From Alteromonas naphthalenivorans (GTDB taxonomy: Bacteria; Pseudomonadota; Gammaproteobacteria; Enterobacterales; Alteromonadaceae), in NCBI RefSeq assembly GCF_000213655.1, contig NC_015554.1, forward strand, positions 3,410,001 through 3,474,000: a stretch of DNA of 64,000 bases, written 5' to 3'. The translations under genes and the position numbers were made by a program. Below, piece by piece: positions 34,063 to 42,604 of the stretch. The notes beneath the pieces were generated by a model, which saw only the letters and a program-made list of their open reading frames with translations, ran no database searches and had not been told where the DNA came from. Numbering within the stretch: position 1 is the stretch's first letter; every line of letters starts with the position of its first letter.

Positions 34063-36507
34063 TTAGAACAGCGCACGTACTCCTAGCGTAAGATTACGGC
34101 CAGGTAGTGGCGCTTGATCTTTCAAAAATGATGTATGAACGCGAGCCTCTTCGTCGGTTAAATTGTTTCCTTTTGCATAAACAATCCACTCTACGCCTTG
34201 GCCACCAAATTCGTACTGAACACTGGCATCTAACAAAGTATAACCATCGGTTTGTGTTTCGTAAGACGCAACGTCATCTTGGTCATCATACCAAGTTACG
34301 CCAACATCAGCACTTAGCCCATTGCTCATATAACTGATGTTACCACCAAATCGCATAGGAGGCGTTCGAGGTAGGTTATCATCTTCAATTTCTGCGTTAA
34401 TGTAATCGCTAAATACCGTTACGCGTACTTGCCCATTTACATCATAGTAGGCTTCGGCTTCCAGACCCCAGATATCCGCATCAGCTTGCTGGAAGTAGTA
34501 GATAGGTGTGCCTTCTTCTTCATGGCCTTCCTCTTCTTCTTCCTCGTGATCTTCGTGCTCTTCAGTTATTGCCAATAACCCTGTATTTGTTTGATAAATA
34601 TAATCATCTGCTTGGTTATAAAACAATGAAACCGTATAGCCCCAATCGCCAGTGAATTTACGGAAAGTAACATCGATATTGGTGCTAACTTCTTTTTCTA
34701 CGTCTTTTAAGTCTTCTTCAATATGACCGTCTTCATCTAAGTCAAAAACCAAACCTAGCTCGTAGCTTTGTGTGGCCAAATGCTGACCTGCAGAAAACAG
34801 CTCTTGTTGGCTAGGCGCACGCTCACTACGTGAAAGTGTAGTGGCAATTGAGCGACCTGCTGCATATTCCCAGTTTAAACCAGCAGATAAAGACGTACTG
34901 GTGAAGTCATACTTGTTGAAGCTATATGACGTGACTTGCTCTTCATGTTCTTCGTGATCCTCTTCTTCTTCATGCTCTTCTTCATCAGCATGGGTCACTT
35001 CAAGAGATAATTCACTGTCATCGGCATCGTATTCGGTGTATTCAACACGACCACCTAATTCGAAGGTCACATCACCCACGACTTTTTGCTCTACAAGGTA
35101 AACCGCATAGTTAGAAGAGGTATTTGCAGGGGTAAAGGCTTCTTCACCCTCGGCTTCATAATCACTGTGTTGGAATTGAACACCTAGCACACCATGCCAG
35201 CCATCCACTTCTTCGTGAGACACTGAAGCGCGTATATCGCTAGATTTGTTAGTGAAGATAGTCCCTTGCTCGCCATCTTCAATTTCAACATGTTCGTAAT
35301 CGGTATAAGCCGCAGCAAACTTAGCATTGGTTAACCCTTTGATAGGTGAATGCCATTCGCCTGCCGCTTGATAACGTGTCATGTCTACGTCAATCAATAC
35401 GCCTTCTTCTTCGTGCAACTCTTCATCATGATCTTCTTCGTCATGATCTTCTTCATCATGATCTTCATCATCGTGGTCTTCTTCATGTTCGTGACTGTGA
35501 CCAGGCACGCCATAACGGTTATCAAGTTGCTCTACCGCAAAGCCAAAGTAACCTTCCTCACCAATATAAGACAAGCCAGCCGTTATATCGCTGGTTTCCA
35601 TCGCAGTGCTTTCTAATACACCGTATGCTTCGTCTTCATCAGGCTCTACTGAGGCATAACCAGGAATATCAGTGTCATCTGTGTTACGAGAGTAACCATC
35701 GATATGCCATGCAAAGTTACCGCTGCCACCAGTGACATCACCGCGAGCGTATTTACCGTTATCTACTGTGCTGTAGCTAACTTCAGCCTCGCCTTCAACA
35801 CCGTCCATTTGATGTTGCACAATACGCTTATCAACAATATTAACCACACCGCCAATGGCGCCGCTTCCATATTGTAATGTTGCAGGACCACGAAGCACTT
35901 CTACTTGTGTGGCACTTGCCAGGTTGCTCGTGACGTTGTGGTCAGGGCCAACACGAGATACATCAGAAACATCTAAACCGTTTTGAACAATTTTAACCCG
36001 TGGGCCATCGTTACCACGAATAATCGGGCTACTTGAAACTGGGCCAAAGTACGTACTTTGTACCCCAGGTGTATTCTTCAATGTTTCACCTAATGTCGGC
36101 GCTTCAATACGTCTAAGGCGCTCTGCGCCAATAACAGTAACGGGCGTAACAGACTCAAGTACTGAAGATTGTAATGCGGTAGCCGTCACAACAATATTTT
36201 CAACAGACGAAGGGGTAAGTGAAAAATCTACGGTTTTATCACCGACGATTTCACCAAGGTCATTGTCACCATGAATATATTGGCTTGAAAATACGTGAAG
36301 ATGCACATGAGTTTGCTTAACATCGCTAAAACGGTACACACCGTTTTCATCGGTGGTAACGACTCGGCGCGTACCTTCAATGCTAACCTCGGCACCTTCA
36401 ACCGGTTGACCTGATACATCGGTAACTTTACCGCTAATAACAGTCGCAAAGGATGGAGACGAGAGTAGGCCTGCTATCGTAAGACTTAGCAGTGAACGCA
36501 TTTTCAT
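34063..36507 (-). CDS. TonB-dependent receptor, ZnuD-like (zinc)
   Basis: An 814-residue outer membrane receptor. It has a signal peptide (cut after SFA, residue 22), a carboxypeptidase-regulatory-like domain (about 24-105, GKVTDVSGQPVEGAEVSIEGT), a TonB box near VENIVVTA, a plug (GNDGPRVKIVQNGLDVSDVSRVGPDHN) and a barrel ending in Phe. Three surface-loop segments are packed with His, Asp and Glu, the largest at about residues 333-371. Such loops are typical of ZnuD zinc receptors. The upstream gap holds a perfect ATGTTATAACAT palindrome that fits a Zur operator. Zinc is the most likely cargo but another metal is possible. Confidence 0.85.
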   Translation of the reverse strand: MKMRSLLSLTIAGLLSSPSFATVISGKVTDVSGQPVEGAEVSIEGTRRVVTTDENGVYRFSDVKQTHVHLHVFSSQYIHGDNDLGEIVGDKTVDFSLTPSSVENIVVTATALQSSVLESVTPVTVIGAERLRRIEAPTLGETLKNTPGVQSTYFGPVSSSPIIRGNDGPRVKIVQNGLDVSDVSRVGPDHNVTSNLASATQVEVLRGPATLQYGSGAIGGVVNIVDKRIVQHQMDGVEGEAEVSYSTVDNGKYARGDVTGGSGNFAWHIDGYSRNTDDTDIPGYASVEPDEDEAYGVLESTAMETSDITAGLSYIGEEGYFGFAVEQLDNRYGVPGHSHEHEEDHDDEDHDEEDHDEEDHDEELHEEEGVLIDVDMTRYQAAGEWHSPIKGLTNAKFAAAYTDYEHVEIEDGEQGTIFTNKSSDIRASVSHEEVDGWHGVLGVQFQHSDYEAEGEEAFTPANTSSNYAVYLVEQKVVGDVTFELGGRVEYTEYDADDSELSLEVTHADEEEHEEEEDHEEHEEQVTSYSFNKYDFTSTSLSAGLNWEYAAGRSIATTLSRSERAPSQQELFSAGQHLATQSYELGLVFDLDEDGHIEEDLKDVEKEVSTNIDVTFRKFTGDWGYTVSLFYNQADDYIYQTNTGLLAITEEHEDHEEEEEEGHEEEGTPIYYFQQADADIWGLEAEAYYDVNGQVRVTVFSDYINAEIEDDNLPRTPPMRFGGNISYMSNGLSADVGVTWYDDQDDVASYETQTDGYTLLDASVQYEFGGQGVEWIVYAKGNNLTDEEARVHTSFLKDQAPLPGRNLTLGVRALF
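35419..35490. repeat. 15-bp tandem repeats coding for His-Asp-Glu-rich loop
   Basis: Units of the type atcttcttcatcatg repeat about four times with small changes inside the ZnuD-like gene and encode EEDHD runs on the minus strand. In-frame copy changes would alter the length of the metal-binding loop. Confidence 0.85.
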
Positions 36508-36564
36508 AACGGTTTCCCTAACAAATTTTTATTCATTTTGACCAGTTGCATGGTCATTTTTGTG

Positions 36565-36576
36565 ATGTTATAACAT
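36565..36576. promoter_or_regulatory. Candidate Zur operator of the ZnuD-like gene
   Basis: A perfect 12-bp palindrome ATGTTATAACAT lies 58-69 bases upstream of the receptor start. It matches the core of the compact Zur box form reported for some proteobacteria rather than the longer enteric form. A second dyad TGACCA/TGGTCA (36539-36556) lies between it and the start codon. Confidence 0.55.
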
Positions 36577-36758
36577 TTTGTAGGTTGGGGCGTTTATTGT
36601 CAATGGCAACTTGTCTACGATTTAACTTCATTCAACGACAAGATTATTTAATTAAGTCACTGTTTAGTGAAAACAACGCTCTGATTTGAGCTGCTACGAT
36701 TACTATCTTGGGCTGGAAAAAGGTAATAGGAAGCAAGCGTTACGAGCAAAGTAAGAAC

Positions 36759-37727
36759 CTAGGCTCTACTCACGGGAAAGTTAAGCACCTCTTGAATATG
36801 CGACGCCCCTATTTTAAGCATTAACAACCGATCTATACCTAACGCTACCCCTGCGCAGTGTGGCAAACCGTTTTCTAGCGCAGACAGAAATCGCGTATCA
36901 ATGGGCTTTACAGGCTGGCCATTTTTACGACGCTTCTCATTGTCTTGCTCGAAGCGTTGTTTTTGTTCCGAAGCCTCGTTTAATTCATGAAAGCCATTCG
37001 CTAACTCTGCCCCTTTAAAATACACTTCAAACCTGTCGGCAGTACGTGAGTCTTGTGCATTGATGCGGGCGAGGGACGCTTGTGAAGCAGGAAAACCAAA
37101 CACAAAACACGGCCGCTCTTGACCAATAACCGGCTCAATCGCCATTGAAAAAAGCAGTTGTAATTTACTGTCTTTATCAAGCTGTTCAGGGCTTGAAATA
37201 TCGATATTGCAGTCAGCCATTTTAGCCAGAAGCATTTCATCAGTTGCGGTGAGCGGGTCAATACCCAACCGAAATTTAAACACATCTTGATAACTGATTA
37301 TCTCGCCAGCATCTGTACCTAGCGTTTCTATTAATAACGCATCAACTTCCTGCATTAGGGCATGGTGGTCGAAGCCCGGTCGATACCATTCCAGCATAGT
37401 GAATTCAGGGTTATGCCAGCGCCCTTCCCCTTCATGTCGAAATGCTTTGCAGATTTGATAAATAGCTCCACTTTGACCGCACAATAGGCGTTTCATAGCA
37501 AATTCAGGAGACGTTTGTAGATAAAGGTCTACCGGTGCGCCATCCCGCGAATGATTAAACTTTGTAAGGAATGCATCGAGATGTTCATCGGTTACCGTGC
37601 CGCTGGATAATAATGGCGTTTCTACTTCCAGCACATCTCGGGTATAGAAAAAGTGTCTTATGCTACGCAGTAAATTGGCTCGTGCAATTCGAGAATCATG
37701 TGATGAGGTTGGTTGCCAGTCGTTCAT
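36759..37727 (-). CDS. epmA: Elongation factor P beta-lysine ligase EpmA
   Basis: A 322-residue class II LysRS-like enzyme (PoxA/GenX) that attaches (R)-beta-lysine to EF-P. The class II motifs are visible: FRHEGEGRWHNPEFTMLEWYRP (motif 2) and GVALGIDRLLML (motif 3). It lacks the tRNA anticodon-binding domain, as expected. It lies 188 bases downstream of efp in the same direction and near epmB, giving the complete beta-lysylation set apart from EpmC. Confidence 0.93.
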   Translation of the reverse strand: MNDWQPTSSHDSRIARANLLRSIRHFFYTRDVLEVETPLLSSGTVTDEHLDAFLTKFNHSRDGAPVDLYLQTSPEFAMKRLLCGQSGAIYQICKAFRHEGEGRWHNPEFTMLEWYRPGFDHHALMQEVDALLIETLGTDAGEIISYQDVFKFRLGIDPLTATDEMLLAKMADCNIDISSPEQLDKDSKLQLLFSMAIEPVIGQERPCFVFGFPASQASLARINAQDSRTADRFEVYFKGAELANGFHELNEASEQKQRFEQDNEKRRKNGQPVKPIDTRFLSALENGLPHCAGVALGIDRLLMLKIGASHIQEVLNFPVSRA

Positions 37728-37852
37728 GAACAGAGGTGTCTTTGCTTATTGATAAGAATGATGACAAATACGATAAACAGCTTCGGGGATTATCGATTAG
37801 TAAGCTTTATTTGGCGAATCACCCATAGGAAAAAATGTGTAACGGTAAGCGA

Positions 37853-37883
37853 GTTACCGATGCCAAATACGGCATCGGCTAAC
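37853..37883 (-). terminator. Hairpin downstream of efp
   Basis: On the minus strand GTTAG-CCGATGCC pairs with GGCATCGG-TAAC around a 6-base loop, with one bulged base, 33 bases after the efp stop. The nearest T run is about 18 bases further, so it may be a weak terminator before epmA. Confidence 0.55.
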
Positions 37884-37915
37884 TGCAGCTGTTTCTTATT
37901 TCTTACTTACTTTTG

Positions 37916-38485
37916 TTACTTTTGCGCACGAGACGCATACTCACCAGAGCGAGTATCAACTTTAATTACTTCACCGGTTTGCACAAACAAAGGAACACGT
38001 ACTACTGCGCCCGTTGTTAGTGTAGCTGGCTTACCACCTGTACCCGCTGTATCGCCTTTAAGGCCTGGGTCAGTTTCAGTAATTTCAAGTTCAACGAAGT
38101 TGGGTGGTGTTACTGTAATTGGCGTACCGTTCCACAAGGTAATAACGCACACATCGTTTTCTACCAACCACTTAACACTATCGCCTACTGCTTTTTCGTC
38201 TGCCGCGATTTGTTCGAATGTTTCGTTGTTCATAAAGTGGTAGAATTCGCCGTCGGTGTACAAGTAAGCAAGCTCAGTGTCTAAAACATCTGCGCCTTCT
38301 ACTGACTCACCAGAGCGGAAAGTTTTTTCTAAAACTTTACCTGAGATAAGTTTACGAATTTTAACGCGGTTAAATGCCTGACCTTTGCCCGGCTTCACGT
38401 ATTCGTTTTCTAAAATGTTACAAGGTTCACCATCCAGCATGATTTTCAGGCCGGCTTTGAACTCGTTAGTGCTGTAATTAGCCAT
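37916..38485 (-). CDS. efp: Translation elongation factor P
   Basis: A 189-residue EF-P that relieves ribosome stalling at polyproline. The three beta-barrel domains are standard, and the modified Lys is Lys34 in KPGKGQAF, the site of beta-lysylation. The start is ATG 38485 ([14 protein letters not shown]), with AGAGGA just before it. The longer in-frame extension toward 38572 has no family support and would run over the epmB start. It is divergent from epmB with 36 bases between. Confidence 0.96.
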   Translation of the reverse strand: MANYSTNEFKAGLKIMLDGEPCNILENEYVKPGKGQAFNRVKIRKLISGKVLEKTFRSGESVEGADVLDTELAYLYTDGEFYHFMNNETFEQIAADEKAVGDSVKWLVENDVCVITLWNGTPITVTPPNFVELEITETDPGLKGDTAGTGGKPATLTTGAVVRVPLFVQTGEVIKVDTRSGEYASRAQK

Positions 38486-38521
38486 AATTCCTCTGTCTAA
38501 ACATAAGGTACAAAAAATTTC

Positions 38522-39547
38522 GTGGAACAAATAATACCTAAAAAAGCGATTTCTGTAGAGCATAACTGGCAAAAAGAATTAGCTAATAGCTTTACCAGCC
38601 CTGAAAAGCTGTTGTCTTTTTTAGATTTACCCAGCAAAGACTACGAACAAGACAGTAAAGCACGACGCCTTTTTCCTATGCGTGTTCCTCGGCACTTTGC
38701 CTCGTTAATGGAAAAAGGAAACCCCAACGACCCGCTTTTTTTGCAAGTGATGCCACTTAAACAAGAGTTTAGTATTGAACCGGGTTACACGAAAGATCCG
38801 TTAGAAGAACACGATACTGCTGGTAAAGGTTTGCTACATAAGTACGACTCTCGCGTATTATTAATGGTACGTACTGGATGTGCGGTTAATTGCCGTTATT
38901 GTTTTCGCAGACACTTTCCATATGCCGATAACGCGGTGAATAAAGCCCAGTGGCAAGAGGCATTAGATTACATTGCTGGCAACCCAGCGATTAACGAAGT
39001 GATTTTTTCGGGCGGCGATCCGCTAATGGCAAAAGATGATCACCTAGCCGCATTAGCAAAAGAAATCGCCGCAATACCGCATATTAAACGACTTCGTATT
39101 CACACCCGTTTACCGGTTGTACTGCCCGAACGCCTCGACAATGCTTTTTTTGACTGGTTTACTCAGCTGCCTATTCAAAAAATACTCGTATTGCATGCTA
39201 ATCATTCAAATGAAGTATCACCAGCACTTAAGAGCCGCTTAGAAAAATTGCGCACTCACGGTGTTACCTTGTTAAACCAATCGGTGTTACTAAAAGATGT
39301 GAATGACTCAGCGGATGCAGTGTGTGAATTAAGTGAGCGTTTATTTGATGCAGGGGTTATGCCCTACTATTTGCATGTACTTGATAAAGTAGAAGGGGCA
39401 AGTCACTTTTATGTTAGTGACGACAAGGCGAGACAAATTATGCAGGAAGCGATAAAGCGCCTACCAGGTTTCCTTGTGCCTAAACTCGTTAGAGAGATAG
39501 GCGCTCAGCCTGGCAAAACGCCTATCGACTTACATTTACATCCCTAA
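38522..39547 (+). CDS. epmB: EF-P beta-lysylation protein EpmB (lysine 2,3-aminomutase type)
   Basis: A 341-residue radical-SAM enzyme that converts (S)-alpha-lysine to (R)-beta-lysine for EpmA. The radical SAM cluster motif is CAVNCRYC in [16 protein letters not shown] (about residue 117). The later [14 protein letters not shown] and [13 protein letters not shown] blocks are typical of KamA/EpmB. GTG 38522 is used as start because the N-terminal sequence aligns in length with EpmB. The ribosome binding site is weak. Divergent from efp across a short shared promoter. Confidence 0.92.
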   Translation: MEQIIPKKAISVEHNWQKELANSFTSPEKLLSFLDLPSKDYEQDSKARRLFPMRVPRHFASLMEKGNPNDPLFLQVMPLKQEFSIEPGYTKDPLEEHDTAGKGLLHKYDSRVLLMVRTGCAVNCRYCFRRHFPYADNAVNKAQWQEALDYIAGNPAINEVIFSGGDPLMAKDDHLAALAKEIAAIPHIKRLRIHTRLPVVLPERLDNAFFDWFTQLPIQKILVLHANHSNEVSPALKSRLEKLRTHGVTLLNQSVLLKDVNDSADAVCELSERLFDAGVMPYYLHVLDKVEGASHFYVSDDKARQIMQEAIKRLPGFLVPKLVREIGAQPGKTPIDLHLHP

Positions 39548-39549
39548 CC

Positions 39550-39741
39550 TTAAGCGAAAGTATCTATATTTGCGCCTACAGCAGGATTAGAAGATGTTGA
39601 TTTTGGTACGTCAGCTGAATTTTCTAACAGCTGAAGCGCCGCTTTTCCTTCTTGCTCTTGTTGACCCTTGGCCAACTTAAGCGAAGCGAGTTCAAGTGAC
39701 GCACCGGACGTTCCAGAGGCACTAGCACCTTGTAGATCCAT
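39550..39741 (-). CDS. YjfB-like small protein (putative motility family)
   Basis: A 63-residue protein starting MDLQGASASGTSGASL. It resembles the YjfB putative-motility family in having a short helical ASLELASLKLAKGQQEQEGKAALQLLE region and the C-terminal NPAVGANIDTFA end. I chose ATG 39741 over 39795 because CAAAGGAAAA lies just before it. The function of the family is not established. It converges on epmB with only two bases between the stop codons. Confidence 0.6.
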   Translation of the reverse strand: MDLQGASASGTSGASLELASLKLAKGQQEQEGKAALQLLENSADVPKSTSSNPAVGANIDTFA

Positions 39742-39905
39742 ACCGTTTTCCTTTGTTGCTTGAAGCAAAGTAAAAAAATAGGCAAAATTGCCCACCTTCG
39801 AGGTTATCGGCCAGATATGCTGAAACTTTAATCTAATTTTACACTGCTTTTTTCAGGCGACTTTTGTGAGACGTCTTTTACGGGGCTTCTTTTACAGGAA
39901 AAGAT

Positions 39906-40220
39906 ATGCAAGCTATTCACCAACAACTACAAGATACTATCCAGACCCTTTACCGTAAGGCGGTGGATGCAGATCAGGCATTGGATCGTTTGCAAAAAGA
40001 CAGTCAAGGTAAGTTTGCCGCCGTATTTGCAGCAGATAGCCCGTTCACCACACAAGCAAAACGCTTCGGCCCTTATGTAGAAGAGATTGCGTTAGATTGG
40101 CAAGCTTTGAAAGACATGACAGAGGAAGAAGCAAAAGCAGCTCTGCCCGCACTGATTAAAAAGATTGAATTGGCACTCACTACCGTCTCTCAATTTCAGC
40201 AGTCATTGGCAAGTAAATAG
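39906..40220 (+). CDS. Small helical protein, unassigned
   Basis: A 104-residue, mostly helical, soluble protein without Cys that I cannot assign. It begins MQAIHQQLQDTIQTLYRKAVDADQALDRLQKD. ATG 39906 follows ACAGGAAAAG. The amphipathic helices at 1-30 and 80-102 suggest a coiled-coil or helix-bundle adaptor. It is bordered downstream by a perfect 11-bp hairpin and upstream by a divergent YjfB-like gene. Confidence 0.6.
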   Translation: MQAIHQQLQDTIQTLYRKAVDADQALDRLQKDSQGKFAAVFAADSPFTTQAKRFGPYVEEIALDWQALKDMTEEEAKAALPALIKKIELALTTVSQFQQSLASK

Positions 40221-40261
40221 ACGCGCTTTTTAACCTACAAATACCTTTAACCTATAAATTT

Positions 40262-40295
40262 CCATGCTACCTTGACTCGTATTTAGGTAGCATGG
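40262..40295. terminator. Perfect 11-bp hairpin between convergent genes
   Basis: CCATGCTACCT pairs with AGGTAGCATGG around a 12-base loop, between the ends of a plus-strand and a minus-strand gene. No long T run is next to it, so it may act as a weak two-way terminator. Confidence 0.6.
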
Positions 40296-40329
40296 CTTGC
40301 TAGATTTAGGCTCAAAGGGCTAGCGCACG

Positions 40330-41682
40330 CTATTTGTGTTCCCCGGCATCACCCGCTTCAATTTGATTTATTAAATTCCCTTCAGCATGCGCCTTCTGAT
40401 ACATAGGCACTTGTTTGATAAGGCGCTTAATCTCAGCCACTTCATTTAAATAAGCTTCACTGTCTACACGTCCATACTTCTCGGTAAACGCTTGCTTACT
40501 TAATCCTTCAGGAAAGGCTTTTATCGCTGGAACAATATCGGAATCAGATTGGATTCGTGCCACAGCATTTTGCGTACTTTCGGCATGCTCAGGCATGGTC
40601 GCCACTCGGGCAAATTGTGAGCCCGACATGTCGGCACCTAAATCCACAAAACTGTAGCCTGAACCACCTGTGCCTCTGTCCATTAACTCTTTAAATTCAC
40701 CAATTGCCCACGACATGTCTTGCTCGGCAAGTAACTCTAGGGCGGCGGAAATAATGAAATGACGGGCTAAGTCGTTACGCGCTAATAAAATAGCAGGGGC
40801 ACGAGGCTTTAATGCTTTTGTCGGATCGGGCTGTAAGTCGCCCACTAAGCTACCAATACGATAGTGCCCCACATACGCTGCAAGAGCCAAAATCACCGCT
40901 TTGTTATGTAGTGCTGCCTCTTGTGGCGAGTTACTTTGCTCTCTTGCGCGAGCCATGCCTTCCCGTAAATACTCAATAAGAGGCACTGGTTGCTTTGATA
41001 GCGCTAAATCTCGCCCTGAAATATAACGCAAATAATAAGCGGCAAGGGTTTGAAGCTCTGTTTCTTCTTGAACGCCCATATTGTTAGACACCACGGTAAG
41101 CTCTTCTAACAAAGAGGCCAGTGGCGCAGTATGTAAAGACACCTCACCGCGGCGCATGGTCACTCTTTCAACCCGCGTCAGGGCAATGGTGGCAATTTCA
41201 GACTTAGTCCAATAATTTATCCCCTTTTCAGCAAACGAGAGCATGAGAGGCCCAGACAACGACAAATCCCCCACACTAATATAATCAATTTGCAGGCTAT
41301 CGCCGGGTAAAATTAACGCTGAAACATTGAAATATAAATCAACACTGCTGGGTGAAAAGGTAAAAGTAATAGTACTGCCCACTTCAGTTACGTTCACGAC
41401 GCCACTAAAATTAGGCACGGCCCGCTGCAACACCCCGACTAAGCTTTCAATCTGGGTTTCGGTTAGATGAATAACGTGGTTAGAACTTCGCTGAGTGAAC
41501 GCATTTTGTAACTGAGACAGCAAGTCGTTAACGCTGTCTGCGCCATCTAATTGGTTTGGTGCACTAGATACCACCAATGGCGAACGCTGAACCACAGCGA
41601 CGCTTACCCCTATCAATATAACAAAGGTAACCACGAATAGAGTCACAACGACACCAAGAATCCAACGACCCACACTTCTCAT
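40330..41682 (-). CDS. Membrane-anchored conserved hypothetical protein
   Basis: A 450-residue protein I do not recognise. Residues 7-31 form one strong membrane segment (ILGVVVTLFVVTFVILIGVSVAVV), leaving a large, probably periplasmic part. The first half after the anchor (about 60-200) is beta-rich and resembles a lipid- or lipoprotein-type domain. The second half is helical, with a repeat-like LARNDLARHFIISAALELLAEQDMSWAIGEFKELMDRG stretch. A conserved-looking GGSGYSFVDLGADMSGSQFA block lies near 340. No catalytic motif could be named. Confidence 0.6.
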   Translation of the reverse strand: MRSVGRWILGVVVTLFVVTFVILIGVSVAVVQRSPLVVSSAPNQLDGADSVNDLLSQLQNAFTQRSSNHVIHLTETQIESLVGVLQRAVPNFSGVVNVTEVGSTITFTFSPSSVDLYFNVSALILPGDSLQIDYISVGDLSLSGPLMLSFAEKGINYWTKSEIATIALTRVERVTMRRGEVSLHTAPLASLLEELTVVSNNMGVQEETELQTLAAYYLRYISGRDLALSKQPVPLIEYLREGMARAREQSNSPQEAALHNKAVILALAAYVGHYRIGSLVGDLQPDPTKALKPRAPAILLARNDLARHFIISAALELLAEQDMSWAIGEFKELMDRGTGGSGYSFVDLGADMSGSQFARVATMPEHAESTQNAVARIQSDSDIVPAIKAFPEGLSKQAFTEKYGRVDSEAYLNEVAEIKRLIKQVPMYQKAHAEGNLINQIEAGDAGEHK

Positions 41683-41784
41683 GATTTAATCACTTCCCAA
41701 ACACCATGAATACATACCACCACGACCTTACCTAAACGCTACGTTGTGAAGAATAGAAATAGTAGCTAAATCTAGTGTTTATGA

Positions 41785-42462
41785 CTAGCGACCTGTGATT
41801 TCTTGTTCTAACCATAATGGTAAGCTTTCGTAACGAGAGGTCGCTTTCGAAAAATCATGGGTGGCCGATTGTGTGGTTGGAATAACCACACAAGGTATTT
41901 CTGCCGATACCGCTGATTGCATGCCGGTGTGGGTATCTTCAATGGCGACACACTGCGCTGCTGAAACCCCTAACTTTTCCATGGCCAGCTGGTAGCAATC
42001 GGGGGCAGGCTTACTGTAAGTAACATCTTCTACCGCCGCCACACATGAAATGTATTGAGCTAGGCCATAATTTGCGAGGGTTTTCTCTACCGACAAAGTA
42101 CTTCCCCCAGTCACAATTCCTATTGTGTAGCCTTTATCTGCGCACGCCTTGATGGTTTCAGCAGCGTGTGGCATAAGTGGGAAAGCTTGCTGTGAAAGAT
42201 ACGCTTCAATTTTTTCGTGTTTCTTTTTGGCCAATCGCTCAGGGGTTTCGTCTAATGAGAAATGCTCAACGACATCTTTGGCATTTTGCTTAACCGGTAT
42301 ACCCGCCATTGCTTTACAGTAAAATTCATCTGTTAGCTCTGCACCATAACTGGCCACTATTTCTTGCCACAGTGTAAAGTGGACGCGCTCTGAATTAATC
42401 AAGGTACCATCATGATCAAACAATAGCGTGGTAGTGTTATTGGAAACGGAAGAACTTGCCAT
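41785..42462 (-). CDS. HAD-superfamily phosphatase (beta-phosphoglucomutase-like)
   Basis: A 225-residue HAD hydrolase of the subfamily with an alpha-helical cap. Motif I is FDHDGTLINS (Asp16 and Asp18 as nucleophile pair), motif II is IVTGGS, the Lys is in YSKPAPDCY and motif IV is VAIEDTHTG. GAGGTGAG precedes ATG 42462. The DHDGT sequence (in place of DxDGTL) keeps both Asp. The substrate is unknown; sugar phosphates or phosphoglycolate are the usual choices. Confidence 0.85.
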   Translation of the reverse strand: MASSSVSNNTTTLLFDHDGTLINSERVHFTLWQEIVASYGAELTDEFYCKAMAGIPVKQNAKDVVEHFSLDETPERLAKKKHEKIEAYLSQQAFPLMPHAAETIKACADKGYTIGIVTGGSTLSVEKTLANYGLAQYISCVAAVEDVTYSKPAPDCYQLAMEKLGVSAAQCVAIEDTHTGMQSAVSAEIPCVVIPTTQSATHDFSKATSRYESLPLWLEQEITGR

Positions 42463-42551
42463 CGGCTCACCTCGAATATGAATAAATGTTAAAACGATTT
42501 TCCAACTACTTGCGTGAATGATTGTTAAAACATGCAGTGGTAACTGTACTT

Positions 42552-42581
42552 GAAAAAAAGAACCTCCAATCAGGAGGTTCT
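42552..42581 (-). terminator. Terminator after the phytochrome gene
   Basis: On the minus strand AGAACCTCC pairs with GGAGGTTCT around a 5-base loop and is followed by a run of T. It lies 24 bases after the phytochrome stop and closes the two-gene unit. Confidence 0.9.
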
Positions 42582-42604
42582 AGATAGACTGTCAGACTAA
42601 ATAC

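Noticed and set aside
35419..35490. Possible CRISPR-like array
   Set aside because: Units are 15 bp, have no spacers and are in frame inside a receptor gene.
35346..35735. 129-codon open frame opposite the ZnuD-like gene
   Set aside because: It is the antisense of the His-Asp-Glu repeat region; its Leu/His-rich product follows from the repeat and no ribosome binding site is seen.
38486..38572. N-terminal extension of EF-P
   Set aside because: EF-P family starts at MANYS; the extension lacks support and would cross the epmB start.
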